A stretch of DNA of 64,000 bases from Deuterostichococcus epilithicus (lineage: Eukaryota; Chlorophyta; Trebouxiophyceae; Prasiolales; Stichococcaceae), in assembly GCA_033439295.1 (NCBI GenBank), contig JAVTLE010000010.1:2232001-2296000 (forward strand), written 5' to 3'. The translations under genes and the position numbers were made by a program. This document shows positions 20,066-33,040 of the stretch, one piece after another. The notes beneath the pieces were generated by a model. The model saw nothing but the letters and a program-made list of their open reading frames with translations. It ran no database searches and was not told where the DNA came from. The number at the start of each line of letters is the position of its first letter. Position 1 is the stretch's first letter.

Positions 20066-21151
20066 GGCTGCCGCCCTGCGTTTGCATGAGTCCCCAACAT
20101 GTGCCAGCCCGCTGCGCGCCATACCCCATTCAGCAAATGGTCGACAGGCCGGCGCAGATGTGCAGGCCGCGTGACGCAGAAGGAACGTGGATTTGCCAGT
20201 CGTGCAGCCTCGGAGCACAGCCTGGCCAGCTTTGCAGCCCAGTCGAGGGCAGCGTTTTGGTTCCTCGATTAGGCCAGGCAAGCAGCATCGTGATGCTCGC
20301 AGCAGCACGCCCAGCATGCATTGTTGAGCGTGAGCAGGTCCTGCATATACTCCTATTGCACGGAAGCGAGGCTGGACCTGAGCCCGTGTGTATAGATATC
20401 TGCTAGATTTCAGCGTGCTGCAGCAGCGTTGCACCTGCAAGACGTGAAGACCTGTCACGCTAGCGCCATGCCTGGCTGCTGAACATGCGCTTCAAACGCA
20501 TTCTGACAGCTGAGGCACCAATCTGGCATGCGCACAAATGCGCAATCCGCTGCCACGACAGAACGTTCGTCAATCACTTTGCCTCAAAGTCGAAAACTCC
20601 TTCATCCCCCTTGGTTTTCAAGCGAATCCAGTAAACTCGAATGGGGCTTTGTCCTTTGTGTCCCAGCCTGACGTCACTCTTGCCCATTCGTGTGTCATTC
20701 CATTGAATAGCCTCAACAGAAAAACAAGTACTGTAAGGTGCGATACTCAGAGATAGTCATTGTCTTCGGTACTCTGATCGAGATCGACGCTGCAGTCACC
20801 TGTACGGTCCTCGTAAACCGTGTGCGCGTTGAGGTCGGCAGCATCAGAGAGCAGGTGCACTCGCAAAGTAGGTCATGTACTTCACCAAAAGCAGTCCTGC
20901 CGTCTCCAGCGTCGATTACTTGCCTGTAGGGAGTCGCCGCAGAGTGCATACTCAGTGGAGGCTATGCTTGCTTGCTGCAGTGGCTGCGCACCGCGAGGAA
21001 TGAGTATCAACAGCAAGTCTGCGGTCAGGAGCAATTGCTTGGCTGCGTGGTCTTCAATCAGTCGCGGTGTTCGATCCTGCTGTCCCGTTTTGCGCCCAAC
21101 GAGCTTGGGCCTGGCTACAGCTTCTGACGGATGGCATGACTATGCTCCAGG
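20066..21151. other. Divergent intergenic region, PP2C / dienelactone hydrolase
   Basis: A 1.1-kb spacer between divergently transcribed genes, so a shared promoter region is likely. No exon was recognised, though an upstream non-coding exon for either gene is possible. Confidence 0.5.
20669..20676. promoter_or_regulatory. CRE/bZIP-type palindrome TGACGTCA
   Basis: This is the second perfect TGACGTCA I noticed in the window, and it also lies in a 5' intergenic region. It sits between PP2C and dienelactone hydrolase. Confidence 0.3.
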
Positions 21152-23087
21152 ATGGGGGACCTGGGCAAGGACGCCGCGTGCTGCAGGACGGGGAAGGCAT
21201 GGGAGGGTACGCCAGCCGGCAAGGAGATCAAACTCGGTGGGCTGGACGCGTACCTGTCGGAGCCCGACCAGCCCAGGGACGGAAAGGCGGTGCTGCTCAT
21301 TGCGGGTGCGGCTGCCTGGCGAGGTCCCACAAGCTGCTTGCTGTCAAGTGCAGCCCTAAGCTGGGTTTGGCGGAGCTTGGGCATTGACCATGCACATGTC
21401 TGCACCCGTCCGGATGGCGGCTGGATCACCATCACCGCCACACATCGAACAAGCCGGGCCAGCGCATGGCGGCTGCATCTGTGCAGGCTTTGCCTCGGTG
21501 CATCGTCAGAGAGGCTCAATCCTATTTGTCTTCGGAAGCGCAGACATCCACGGCTGGGATTTCAAAAACGCGAGGCTGGTCGCTGACGCCCTCGCCGACG
21601 CGGGCTTCCTGGCAGTGCTCCCGGACTTTTTCCATGGCGACAAGTTTCCCAGTGAGTTCTGGATTTCACTCGGGCAGGACCACACGTTCATCAATTGATC
21701 CGGCATGCAGTAAGTCAAGCAGGCCCTCATCATTTCAAGCGCAGGCCCTCAGCTCTGTATCAGCTTACAAAGGCTCAGGCGGGTGCAGGGCGGGTCCTGA
21801 TTCGGTTTTTCCATGCGATGCGCACATGGTGGCAGCTACTGTATCTGATTGCGCTGCAGGCCCCGTGACGCCGGAGCTGTTCCAGCAATGGTTGGAACGT
21901 AACCCCTTCACTCTGGAGCCCGGCAGCCGCACGCTGAGGGATCTGGACGCAGTGATCGGCGCGCTGCAGGCCGACCACGGCGTCACCTCCCTCGGCACAC
22001 AGGGCTTCTGCTGGGGCGGCTTCTACTCAGTGCACCTCACCAGCCAGGACAAGGTGGGATGCGTCTGGAGCGTGTTTCAGGAGCAATGTGCCGCTGGAGG
22101 TCGTGTGCGCCTTAGGCGAAGCTTGCGGAGCGGCGTTGCGCGCTGCCCGACGTGCAGACTGGAGGTAGCAGCGGCTCGAAGCGTCGATGTGATGACCCGA
22201 GAGGGAGCGCTGCCAGTCCCTCGCGATGTCGATGCCCGCACTGTGCCAACGTTCGTCTCGTGCCGCTGCAGGTCCAGACGGCAATCATCGCGCACGGCTC
22301 GAGGCTGGAGCAGCCCATGATTGAGCGGATCGAGAAGCCGGTTCTCTTCACCTGCCCAGAGCACGATTCCCAGATGTCAGCGGAGTTCCGCGGCAACATC
22401 GAAAAGGTGTGCCCGACACAGGTTTATCATCTCACCTCGTGAGGTGTGTTTGGGATGCAAAACCAGCGCCTGCTGTTGGAAATTCCTGGAGCCATACAGG
22501 CATACAGCGCATGGTGCACATTATCTTCATACAAGGATGTACAAGGTGATGCCCTTCGCATCGCCTTCCCACGAAACACATTCTATTCGACCTGCAACAT
22601 CAGCCTGATGACGGTGCGCTCTTGCTGATCTGTCGCCAGGAGCTGTCCACAAAGGACTTCGCCTCGCGCGTGGACGTATACCCGGGCGTAGGGCACGGCT
22701 TCACGCTGCGGCCCGAGCTCAAGGGCGACACCTCCGATGAGGTGCGCTGAATTTGAAATGCAGCCCAGGCATAAACACCGCTTGCAGGGTTGGTGAGGGG
22801 GATCGAGCTTGCAGACCCTGTTGCGGCGGCTCGTGAGGCTCCGCACGGGAATGCCTTCGGTCAAGCCGCTGACCATGTGACAAGCGTTGTTGTGCGTGGC
22901 AGTTTCCACTCTGCGGTGCCATCTGCCATGCGCCTTCTGCACTGTGGCTGCCATGTACGCACTGCTCCTGTCCAGCCTTCCGTGCAAAATATATTTATAC
23001 ATGGCTGACCATCTGCCGCAGGCGCTGCTGAAGGAGTCAGCCAAGGCACTGCAAGCGTCCATCGCCTGGTTCAAGGAGCGGCTGTAG
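21152..23087 (+). CDS. Dienelactone hydrolase family protein
   Basis: This alpha/beta hydrolase is of the carboxymethylenebutenolidase family. Six exons join in phase to 252 aa, the usual family length: 21152-21305, 21544-21651, 21860-22053, 22272-22406, 22640-22741, 23022-23087. The N-terminus has the family's early landmarks (ACCRTG, AWEGTPAGKE, LGGLDAYL). The catalytic triad is visible: Cys in QGFCWGGFYS, Asp in CPEHDSQM and His in YPGVGHGF. The strand that carries VLPDFFHGD also fits. No transit peptide is evident, so a cytosolic location is likely. The physiological substrate in algae is unknown; in bacteria the family opens dienelactones during chloroaromatic breakdown. It is transcribed away from the PP2C gene. 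Confidence 0.95.
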
Positions 23088-23701
23088 GCGTGGCCAATGC
23101 ATGAAGGGCGCAACACCTGGCACACAACACTGTAGCGCTGCAAACGCTGTGTATATGCATGCAAGTATCGCGTATGGTTCTGCTGCGATTCTTCATCTGC
23201 AGACTGATCAGTGCGCCGCACACGGCAGTGACGTTAACATGATTGAGCGCCGCCCAGGGGTCGTTGCCTTGGGATTTGCCGTGCTTGACTGCGGCTGTGC
23301 AACCCCTTGTATGGTTCTTCGACCGGCACAACTGATGCAAAGGTGGATCTGAGGGCGAACAGCGGTGGACTGATGCACATGAGTGATGGTGATGTGGCGG
23401 CGGCGGCACGTGCTTCACCCAGCTCCCCTCAGCTCTATTGTCAGAAGCACTGTGCACTTCTGATTATCTTGCCATCGGTTCGAATTTGCTGCCGTTTGTG
23501 CAGTGCGATCAATGCGGGGTAAGGATTAGCTCCTCACGCGTCGACAAAACTCAGTCCTCGTGTTCATATGGCCATCCAGCGCTGAAACCTGGCAGACGAC
23601 GGCACCGCGACACTGCGGGCAAGATCGAATAGCAACCACTCACAGTATCACGCACAATCTGTGCACCACAGGCACAAAACAAGGAAGCAATCATGAAGTG
23701 A
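23088..23701. other. No gene recognised
   Basis: A 0.6-kb spacer between two plus-strand genes. It probably contains the dienelactone hydrolase 3' UTR and the promoter of the DUF3431-like gene. Confidence 0.5.
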
Positions 23702-26700
23702 ATGGTCTCTGCCGAACTGCGGTCTCGGGCCCAGCAGCCCGCAGCCCCTGACGACATTGGAGTTTCAGTTGTTCACGGAAGCGATGCAGTGCCTGCGCCG
23801 CAGTATGTCAGCAGGCGAAAGCGGCAGCAGATGGCGCGGGCAGCGCCTCGAGCCGGCGGCGCTGCCCCGCAAGGCGTTAGCAGCACCCAGATTGCTATGT
23901 TTGCGGGCACCGCGCTGCTCCTCGCGGCCTGTGTCGTTGCACTCATGCAAGGTGGGCATAATAACGCCCTTCATTGCTTTCCACACAATATCAAGACACA
24001 TTGCCACATGCAGCCTGGTCATTGCAGCATTGGTGCAGCGGTTTTGTTGCTACAACCCGTGCACATGAAGCACCAGCATGTCAGGTCCCCTTTCAGCATA
24101 AGGCATGCAGCTTTGGTAACACGTGCCCCGCAGGCACCGGCGGGGGCCGCAGGCGATACCGCACTCCCACGCCAAGAAGCCCACCGCACAGCCCACCGGC
24201 TCGACGCCACCCGCAGCAATCCCCTCAGCAGAAGCCGCAGCCACCGCCAGAACGCATGATCGTGGTGTCGCTCACTGACGAGGACATCTCCTGGTTGCCC
24301 CTGCACTTTGGCGACATTCCCCTGGCGGTGTACCAGGCGGTCAACAACATGACGCGTCACCGGCAGCGCTGCCCAACAGGTGCGCCGGTGGGGGGCAACC
24401 GATGAGCAGATGCTGCAGAGATGAGGACCAAAGGCCTCGGCCTGTGATCCGCGTGGTTTCAAATTGCGTTTCGAGGCAAAGGGGTACTGAGGCTGCCTTG
24501 TGCGAGCGGCAGATGCGTTCCGAGCTGCTGTCCTGCTGGCTTGTGCTCGCAGCTGCCGCCTCAGGCAGCTCACTGCCTCTGCGCCCTCCAGCTAGCAGCT
24601 TCGCCGACCTCTCACGAGCTACCCAACCGTCTGCCGTGTGCAGGCAGGGAGGTGGGCTGGCCCGCGGACTGCCCGACGCACGCCTGCCATGCCGGCGGCG
24701 GCGATGCTGCGGCCGTCCTGCAGTTTATTGTCGACCGCTGGCACAGGCTGCCTGCCACGATGCTGTTTCTGCATGCCCGAGGGTGAGCCACTGCCTGCGC
24801 CTTTGAGAGGTTCATGCCAAGAACGCATGGCCACAAACGGGTTTGGATAGTTGCTGGTTCGCATGTCCGGGGCTACTGGAGTCATCTGCGACGCCAGTCT
24901 GCAGCTCCTCTGAACCGTACGCGACTCACAGCTGCTCTGCTGCTGCTGTTGCCGCTGTAATGCGCTCTTTTCCAGGAAGGATGATCATCCCAAGAAGAGC
25001 ATCTGAAGGAGGAGTGCCTGCTTGTAGGGATGTGCAGCACCGGCGCTCCAGGGTGGAAATGCTGCGGCGGCTGCGGTGGGGCGCACTGCCCTTTGCCGAC
25101 ATGCTGCACCAGGGGGTTACTTCTAGGTGGGCTTCTTTTGAATCGTTGCACTTGAACCCCTGATGCGCAGCAGTGCCTGGCTTTTGCAATCCTTCCTTCA
25201 GGATGATGTCTGCTGCTCTGCATGGTGCGGCCCGCCAGCGCCCATTGCGATTGCCGAGTTTTGCCTCTGCGCCGTGCACTTGGCCCAAATTTTTGGTCTC
25301 ATAAAGGACATTGAAGAAAAGCCTGGGCGCCAGCCGCCAGCTGGGCATCCATGCGTTTGCAGCGGCTGGAGTGCCGGCACCCCACCCTGAAGTGACTCAA
25401 AAGCGCACGCTTGACCTGGAGCCGCCGACTGTGTGCAGGAACCTCCGCACCCCGCACGAGGGCGATGCCGCAGCCTTGGACACCCTCCAGCCGCCCGCTG
25501 AGCGCACTGCCACTGCAAATTCACCTTCACGGCACATCGCGGCCGTCTGGCAGGCTGTGTTCCAGGTTTGAAACACAAAATCTTGAAGTGCAGAGCTGCG
25601 GAAGGCATTGAGGTGCACGACCTGCCGCAGGAGGGGCGATATGAATGACGCAGGCGTCGGATGCTGTATGACAGCGACTGACCCAAAGGTCGTCGCAACG
25701 CGCTGCTGTCCTGCGCCGCACCTGCTCGCAATCGCGACAGGTCGCATGCTTCTTGAGGCGCACGGACTGGCCATGCGCCTTATGCAGGGTCTGGGCTGAT
25801 GACTTGCGGGGTGAGGCGGCGCCGGCTTCAGCCGCACTGCAGTCATGCCACCCAACGTCTTCTCTGGAATCAAAAATCGTGATCGCACCAGCATTATGTC
25901 GTTCGATGCAACCTGTGCCTCTCAGGCCGAGATGGGCGAGATGCCCGAGGCGGTGACGCCGCCGGTGCGGGGGCGCGAGTTCATGGTGTCGGCTGCGCGG
26001 GTGCGGCGGCGGCCGCTGTCCTTCTATGCTGGCGCCCTGGCAAAGATGCAGGCGCGACCCCGACAAGGCTTCAGCGTCTGCTCTTCGACCCGGACCCAGG
26101 CCGCAGACGGTCCCTTCAGTAGGCCGCCACGCGACGGCGGCTTTAGCCCACTACACCACTCGGTGCCTGCGCAGCGGGGGGGGATGCTGTGCACGCGCTG
26201 CTGAGGGAGGCACATGCCCACCTTAGGGTGTGGCAAGACACGAGGCAGCCACAGCAGCAGCAGCAGCAAAGGCCGCGCGACCGTCCCTGTACCATGCACA
26301 TGCGCTCTCGAGCATGCATGCTGGGCTGCGTTCTTTAGGGTGTGTCCCGGCGGGGCCTGTCGCCGCCGCTCTCGCGGATGTGTGTGAATCTCGGATCTTG
26401 CCGGCGGCATCGCACAAGTCACCAATAAACAAGGGAAAGCATAGCGCACGCTCGTGTTGATCTGCCACTACCATCCAGTTGCAGCAGCTGCCAATCAGAG
26501 GTTGCAACGATTGTCTATAGAGACGTCAAATTTCCTTATTGCTGCCCTGCAGGCGGCGCCGCAGGATGCGTCGTCAGCCATGGCCGCGGCGTTCGAGGTG
26601 CTCTGGCACGCCATCTTCGCGGAGCCGTACGTGATGCAGGCCGCGCCCGAGTGCGAAATGTACGACTGCGGGTCCGGCATACTTCGACTCTCCTCCTGCG

Positions 26701-26723
26701 GGTGTGTGTGCTGCTTCTGCTGA
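23702..26723 (+). CDS. DUF3431-like membrane-anchored protein
   Basis: Seven exons keep phase and give 385 aa: 23702-23951, 24134-24379, 24644-24782, 25028-25126, 25439-25565, 25926-26051, 26553-26723. Residues about 60-83 form one hydrophobic segment (MFAGTALLLAACVVALM) after a basic, Ala-rich N-terminus, so a type II membrane anchor is likely, followed by a Pro-rich stalk. The distal domain follows the DUF3431 order: MIVVSLTDEDISWL, then LQFIVDRWHRLPATMLFLH, then LRRLRWGALPF, SRNLRTPHEG, GREFMVSAARVRRRPLSFY and a final FEVLWHAIFAEP. This family is found in fungi and algae and is thought to be glycosyltransferase-like, but no activity is established. The intron after exon 6 uses a GC donor (CAG|GCGCGA). 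Assignment rests on recalled motif order. Confidence 0.8.
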
Positions 26724-27605
26724 CGTGCTGTTGCAAGTGTGACCGGGACTGCTGTGCAAGCGTGCTGCCAGCAGATGCTGTGGTGGTCTGCTTGGCGACT
26801 GCATGTGTGCGCCCCTACTTCACACTTTGTGAACGCAGAGTGGTAGTCGTTGGCAAGCCAAGCCGGCAGCTGGATTGCCAACGGCAAATTGTGCCGCGCA
26901 CGTCTTCCCGCTTATGGATTCTTTCGTTCTCTGCAGGGAGATGAAAGCGGCAGATGCGAGGCTTGCGTGATTGATGGTGCCCTTGCCGCACGCCGCATCC
27001 TGATTCTCACATGCGTTGCATCGCGCGGAACCACGCCAGATAAGAAGCTTCCACGCTCATCTGGTCAGAGCTCGACATGAACTGTGACCCGTTCTGGCTG
27101 GCATAGATATGGACATGTTGGTGTTGTGCAGCACTACAACGCCGGCCGCCACACCGTGTTGTCATATGTAGGGCCTGTTGAAAGCGTGTCAGAAGAGCTG
27201 TCAGCGCAGTATGCCCAGATTCAACGAATTCCTTGGGAATTCCTCATGTTGTCTGGCGCATGAAATACAACCTCGCTCAGCAGGCATCAATGCCGCCAGA
27301 GCGCTGTTTGCCAAAAATGAAGCATGGGTAGTCGGTCCAACAAACGCAGATTGCAGTGCCATCTGAAGGCCAGTGCCGCAATTGAATTCTCTTCTCAGTG
27401 CTGTGTCAGCCATCCGGCGTCTCTGCTCCAGCCCCGCGCCCTGTCACCGACGTTGCCCGCCGCGCTGCTGGCGGCAGGCTCTCTCGACTCGGCTCCAGGC
27501 ACGCAAGCTACTTCTTCTCGCGCAATCCCTTGTGCTTGCAGAATCCCCCCCTCGACTGCCGCCCGCGTGCGGAGCCAGCCGCTTGGCGGCCCTGGGCCTT
27601 GCGGT
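26724..27605. other. Convergent 3' region
   Basis: About 0.9 kb between two converging genes (DUF3431-like and sigma factor). No coding exon was seen; presumably 3' UTRs. Confidence 0.5.
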
Positions 27606-30600
27606 TTAGGGTTTGGTGACGCCCAGCATCTCCGCCGCCGCGCCGACAAAGTCCTCGTCCTTACGCAGCTTGTCCAAAGCGAGCTGCATTTGCAATAAGG
27701 GATTTCTGTCGGTTGTGTCCAGCTCAGCATCTTGGAACGGCTGCAGCGCTGTGCACCTGTACATGCACCGGCGTCGGCGGCCACGCCAACACAGCTGCTG
27801 CGCAGGCGGCGGTGGGATGCTGCGATTAGCGACGGCGCAGCTGCTGCGGTGGGGCAGGCAAGGCGCGATAGCACCGGGCAGGTGCTCCACAGCGCTCTGT
27901 GTGGCCACCTGCATGTTGCCTGCCGTGTGTGCCTCTGCGCGCTTGCGTGACCTGCTTCCAGCATCCAGCTGCTTTTGGCATGTCGGACGGCGTTTTGGAC
28001 ACACATCCATGCCACCTGCGTCAGCACAGATGTACGGACAGTAGAAGATGTTAATGTAAGAACCCACCTCCTTGATCTGGTAGATGCGCGCTTTGGAGAC
28101 GCGCTCCGTGATTGCCACCTGCTGCTGCGCCTGCGGCGCGCCGCCGTCCAGGCCGTACAGCCGCGTGACGATGTCCGCGTGCTGGGGCTTGAGCGCCCGC
28201 TGCAGCGCCGCGACCGTGGCCCTGCGCGGCACCGGGGCAGGGCGGTCGGCGGGTGCCCGTAACGGCAGCTGCCTCCGTGTCATGATCAGCGGCGCCGGAG
28301 CATGCAAACGGCAGCAGCGCCTGCACCCTGTGGCCATTCCCCACCAGCGGGACGCCGGCTGACGGCGCCCGACCGGTCCGGCAGGGTGCGCCACGGAGGC
28401 GCCACTCAGCCGCTTCCACGAGCAGCTCCGTCCAGTGCCCCGGAACTAAAAAACCCGAGGCAGGCCCTGCATCCTGCCTGCACCTGGTGAGGTGCCCTTT
28501 TGAAATTTTCATTCATGTCGAGACTCATCAGGCAGGACAGCGCAGTCGGTCCCACCTGCGGAGTTCCGCCTCCTGCGCCGCCGCCAGCGCGGCGTCGCCG
28601 TCGCCAATGCCGCCGGCCTCGAAGGCGTCGGCCACAGTCTCCTGCGCGCCCAGGGTGCTCTCGCCAGGCAGCGTCAGCCGCCCCTCCGCCGGCGCATCCA
28701 GGCTCAGCTCCCGCGACCCCTGCGGCAAGGAGTTTTAGGGGTTTTCAGGGCCCTTGGTTCGGTTGGGGTCGGAGCGCTGTGTGCACACAACACTCGGACG
28801 GTCAGGCGCCACCCCGCTGAGACGTGCGAGCAGCGCGTGGCAAAAGTAGCAAGTTGTGCGTGTGCCACGATGCAGCGGTGGGTTTGTGCGGCAGCGGCCA
28901 CCTCGGACACAGGACGACACTGCGAGGGAGCAGCAAAAGCAACGCAATGACCCGCGGGAGGAGGGGGGGGTGTGGGGCATTCAATAAGAAAACGGCAGCG
29001 GCAGCGCTGGGAGGGGTGCCTGGCGGCAGGCGATCAGGTGCGAGAGGGTGGGTGCGGGCGTCAAGTCTGCCGGCAAGCGTGGGAACGCTGTGCTGCGGGA
29101 GACATACCTGGGTCTCAATGAGGCGCTGCACCGTCTTCAGCGGCATGTCCAGCTCCGCAGCCAGCTCAGCGATGGTCGGGGCCCTGCATAAGACAGCTGT
29201 GCAGCTCATGGACCGGCGTCTGAGGCAGGTCGGTCGAATGAACCGTGTCGGGAACCACGTTTGTGGTCCGAGTCCCTGCGGCACTGTCTGTGCAGAGTGA
29301 TGCAGGCGGCCCAGGCGGCATGTGACAAGTGGCGCCGTACCGCAGCCTGCAGTCCTGCCGGCGCCGGCACAGCAGCGTGGCAGGGCAGAGCAACGGCGGC
29401 AGCCGGCCCGCACGGCGGCCCTGGAGCGGCGGCGCACATTGGGAGGCGGAAGCCGGACACTGTCAGCCCGCAGCCTTGGGACCAGGACTTCAGGGTTCAG
29501 GGACCTGCCGGGACCGCACCTGCCGCGCCGCTCGGCGAATGCCTGCCGCGCGCGGTACACCACCGCCAGCTGGTACGTGGTGGTGTAGGGTATCGAAACC
29601 ACGTCCTTCATGACAGCGTGCCCCCGCACCACCGCCGTGTGGACATACCTGGAAGCAGCAACACCGTGCCGGCTAGATCAGGCATGACGGTGAATTAGCA
29701 GGTGCTGTGCGGGGAGCTAGCAGAGGATGGGGCTTGGGCAGCGCCTGCTCCTGTGCTGTGCCCGAATGCTGCACTCCGCAATTGCTGGAGCACCGCCCTC
29801 CTTTGTACAGAGGACTTGCCAGCAGCCGCCTGCGTGACGGCTGTGTTGCAATGAGGTGGGAAGGCACGGGAGTGATGCACAAGCCAGGGAGAGGGGGAGG
29901 GGGAGGGGAGGGGNNGTNGCNCNCCAGTAGACGGCGGTGGAAAGGCGGCCGCCGCGGCGCGGCTCGAACTTTCCCAGCCCCGTCTCCAGGCCCCGCAGCC
30001 CCACCTGGGGAGTGCAGCGCCATGCCAACACGTTAGGCAGCGTTCAAGGCGCGACACAGCGGTCTTGCACCTCTTCACAGAAGGTGGCATTGCGGCTTTC
30101 CGGACCGCGGGCGCCGGCGCAGCCTTCGCAGGCAGACACTGGTCCGGCAGGGAGGCAGCCGCAGTCGCTTGTCGCGTTCCATCAGGGGCCAAACTGTATT
30201 GCAACTCGGCAGCCATGACATCTAGCAGCCGCGAGGTGGGAGCGGGCAGGTTTTTGAATCCCAAACCCTTACCACCTAATACCTGGAGCGTGCGCTCACC
30301 TGCACCAGCTCTTCAAGCGCGGCGTTGGCCGAGTACTGGTATCGCGTCGCGATGCGCACCACCAGCCGCAGCTGGCTGTCCAGCAGCAGGCGGCGCGCTC
30401 GGCGGCCGTCACGCACCGCCGCCACCACCCGCCATGCTGCCTCGGAGTTTCCGCCCGCCCCGTCGGACAGTGCCTCCACCGGCTGTTTGGTGCTGACGGC
30501 GAGGAAGCCACCGCCGGCTGCGGGGTGCCTGCCGTCGGGACCGCCCGCGGCGCCGGCGGCGCTGCCATCCCCGCCGCGCAGCAGGCCCTGCAGCAGCGCG

Positions 30601-33040
30601 GCGTCACCGGCCGGCATGCCCGCCGGCGGTGGGTAGCGTGCCAGCACGGCCGCCGCGGCGGGCCCGACTTCGAGCACTTTCGGCCGCCTTGCTGCAGGGC
30701 CGGCCGTTGCCGCGAGCACCTCCAGGCCCGAGGGGTGGCGCCCAAGGGTGGCCCGCAGCTGCGCCGCGGCGGCCAGCAGGCGGTCGCCCTCGCGCATCAG
30801 CCGCGCCAGCTGCACCTCGGCCTCCCTGCAGAAATAATCGATGAAAGACAATCGTCGAATGAAAGCTGCAAGCTGCTGGGCAGTAGATACTCAGAAAAAG
30901 TTCGACAAGCACAGGTTGTTGGAAACCGGCGGTGAAAACAGGACGCCTTGTCAGCTAGGCAGGGCAGGCAGCCAGGCGCCGCCTGCGCTGCGGCAGGCAG
31001 CGGGCGCATGTGCTCCCACGTGACGATCTAGTGTGCACCTGTCCAGCTGCGGGATGGAGCGCCGCAGCAGCCAGCTGATCGGGGAGCTGCTTGGCGGTGC
31101 GGACACCTCGTACGCGTTCTGCAGCCTGCGGCGCAAAGGGCGAAGGACACACATCAAGTCCAGCGCTCCGCCCGGGGCGCCACAACACCAAAGGCAACCC
31201 TAAACCCTAGTGCGCTTGCAGCCGGCGACAGAGCATTGGGCAAGCACGGCCTGGGTAGTTTTGGGCATGCCGGCGCCGCGCCTTTCGTCATGCAGCCCGG
31301 ACGCACCGCATGAGCATGTGTGGCTTGGGTGTGGGTTGCCGCCCCCAGGCGCCTGCGCCACGGCTGCCCATGCGGCTGGCCGTCACAGCGTCCACTGCCC
31401 CGGGTTCAACCTGCATGCGTGTACAGCGTGGTTTTCAGAATGGCGCGCAGCAGTGCCCAGTAGCACACGAGAACAGCATCGATTCGCCAGCGCCTTTCGT
31501 GGGCACAGAAGCGCTCTTTCATGGGCATGGGAACGGAGGCAGGAGCTGCCCAATGGGTTCAGGCTGCATCTGCTGCGCTGCAGATTGCAGACATGCGCAC
31601 ACGAGACACGGACGAGCATGTGCTGCAAAATAACCTCGCATGCACTGTGTGGGGCACTGCAGATGCAGCGCAGACCCGTCAGCCCTTTCACGAAAAAATT
31701 GAGGCTAGCGGCCAAGCGCAATTGAAAGTCGGGCTTGGAGCGGGTGAGGGTGAAAGACTGGAAGGTGTCCGCACCCCTGCGAATGCGGCAGCTGCCGCAG
31801 CAGCCTCCCCCTCCGCTGCGTGCGCTGCTGCCCTCGCCGCCGCGAGCCGCTGCCGCAGCGCCCGCCGGGCCGCGACATCCGCCGCAGCGGCTGCTGCGCC
31901 GCGCTCGACGGCCGCTGCCAGGACCTCCTGCCGCCGCCGCCGCCGCGTCTGCAGCACACTCGGCGTGGCAACTTGGCAAAGGAACGCCCATCATGCCCGC
32001 GCGGGCGTGCGCCGCCGAGGGCAGCCTAGTGCTCGTCATTGCTCCTATCAAGCCTAAAACACATCACATCTAAAGGATGTGACGTACACAGTGCCAGGTG
32101 CACAGAATTGTGCCAGGCCGTTGAGTCACACCATTCGGGCCCAAGAAGCCAGGCGCACCTGCTGCTGAGAAGGCGCCACCTTTTCGGCCATGTGCTGGAC
32201 AGCCTCCGGGAGCAGCGGCTGCGCCGGCGCTGCCGCCAATGGCAGTTCCGCAAACTCCTGCCGCAGCTGCATCTCGTGCAGGCCCTGCTGCCGGTAAACG
32301 CTCCTCACGAGCCGGCTGCCCGTCAGAAAGTCATGCAGCAGGTGCGTCGCCGGCTCGGGGCGCTGGGGCTGCGGCGGGGCCCGGCTGTCGGGCTGCGCGT
32401 GGACTGCCCCTGTCGATGCCGGCAACGTCCGCTGCCGCTGCTGCAGTCGCTGCTCGCCGGCATGCGGTGCGCTGGCGCCGACCGCCCCATCAATGGGCAG
32501 GCCCGGCACGATGCCGCTGCTGATGGCTGTTGAAGACTCTGCCTGCGCCTCTGCAGAGCGCCCCTCTGCATGTTTCGCCTTCACAGCAGCCGGGATGACC
32601 AGCTTCTTGGTTTTCTGCAGCGCTGCTGCTCTGCGTCCGGGCCCGCGAGTGGCACTGCCGGCAGGTTTGCCAGCGGCAGCCTTGGGTTTCCCGCTGCCTG
32701 GAGGCCGGCCCCGCCGCCGCTTTGCTGGCGTTCCTTCCGGCGCCGGCGCGCCGGCGACAGCTGCCTGGTGTCGCGGGCGGGCAGCGCCGCTGTGAAAGGC
32801 GGCGTCCCGCCCGCCAACGCCATTGGCTACCGTCTTCCAAACGGCTGCTGAGGCTGACCACCTGCTGTCTTCGTCATCCGGAGCCACAGCGACCCCAGAC
32901 TCCGAGGTAACGGCCGCTGGGCTGTGGCGTGCTGATCTGCCAAGCAGTGACGACCTGGGCGTCGCTGCCCTGAATCGGAGGTGCACTCCCAGACCAGGCG
33001 CAAGTAGCTGGCTGGAGGCATGTAGCAGGCTCGCGAGCAT
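27606..33040 (-). CDS. RPOD: Plastid sigma-70 factor
   Basis: A nucleus-encoded sigma subunit directs the bacterial-type plastid RNA polymerase (PEP) to promoters. Ten exons give about 780 aa: 33040-32159, 31948-31775, 31118-31039, 30825-30300, 30004 to about 29922, 29648-29520, 29183-29108, 28719-28556, 28221-28068, 27683-27606. The first exon starts MLASLLHASSQLL with a Ser/Arg/Ala-rich transit-like N-terminus and an AT-hook-like basic segment (KRRRGRPPGSGKPK). Region 1.2/2 includes REAEVQLARLMREGD, LDSQLRLVVRIATRYQ and LETGLGKFEPRRGGRLST; region 3 includes PTIAELAAELDMPLKTVQRL; region 4 includes LYGLDGG and VSKARIYQIKE. Five N bases (29914-29923) sit at the exon 5 donor, in the region 2.4 YW motif, so that splice cannot be fixed. 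Green algae often have one sigma gene. It is transcribed divergently from the neighbour at 33.7 kb. Confidence 0.93.
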
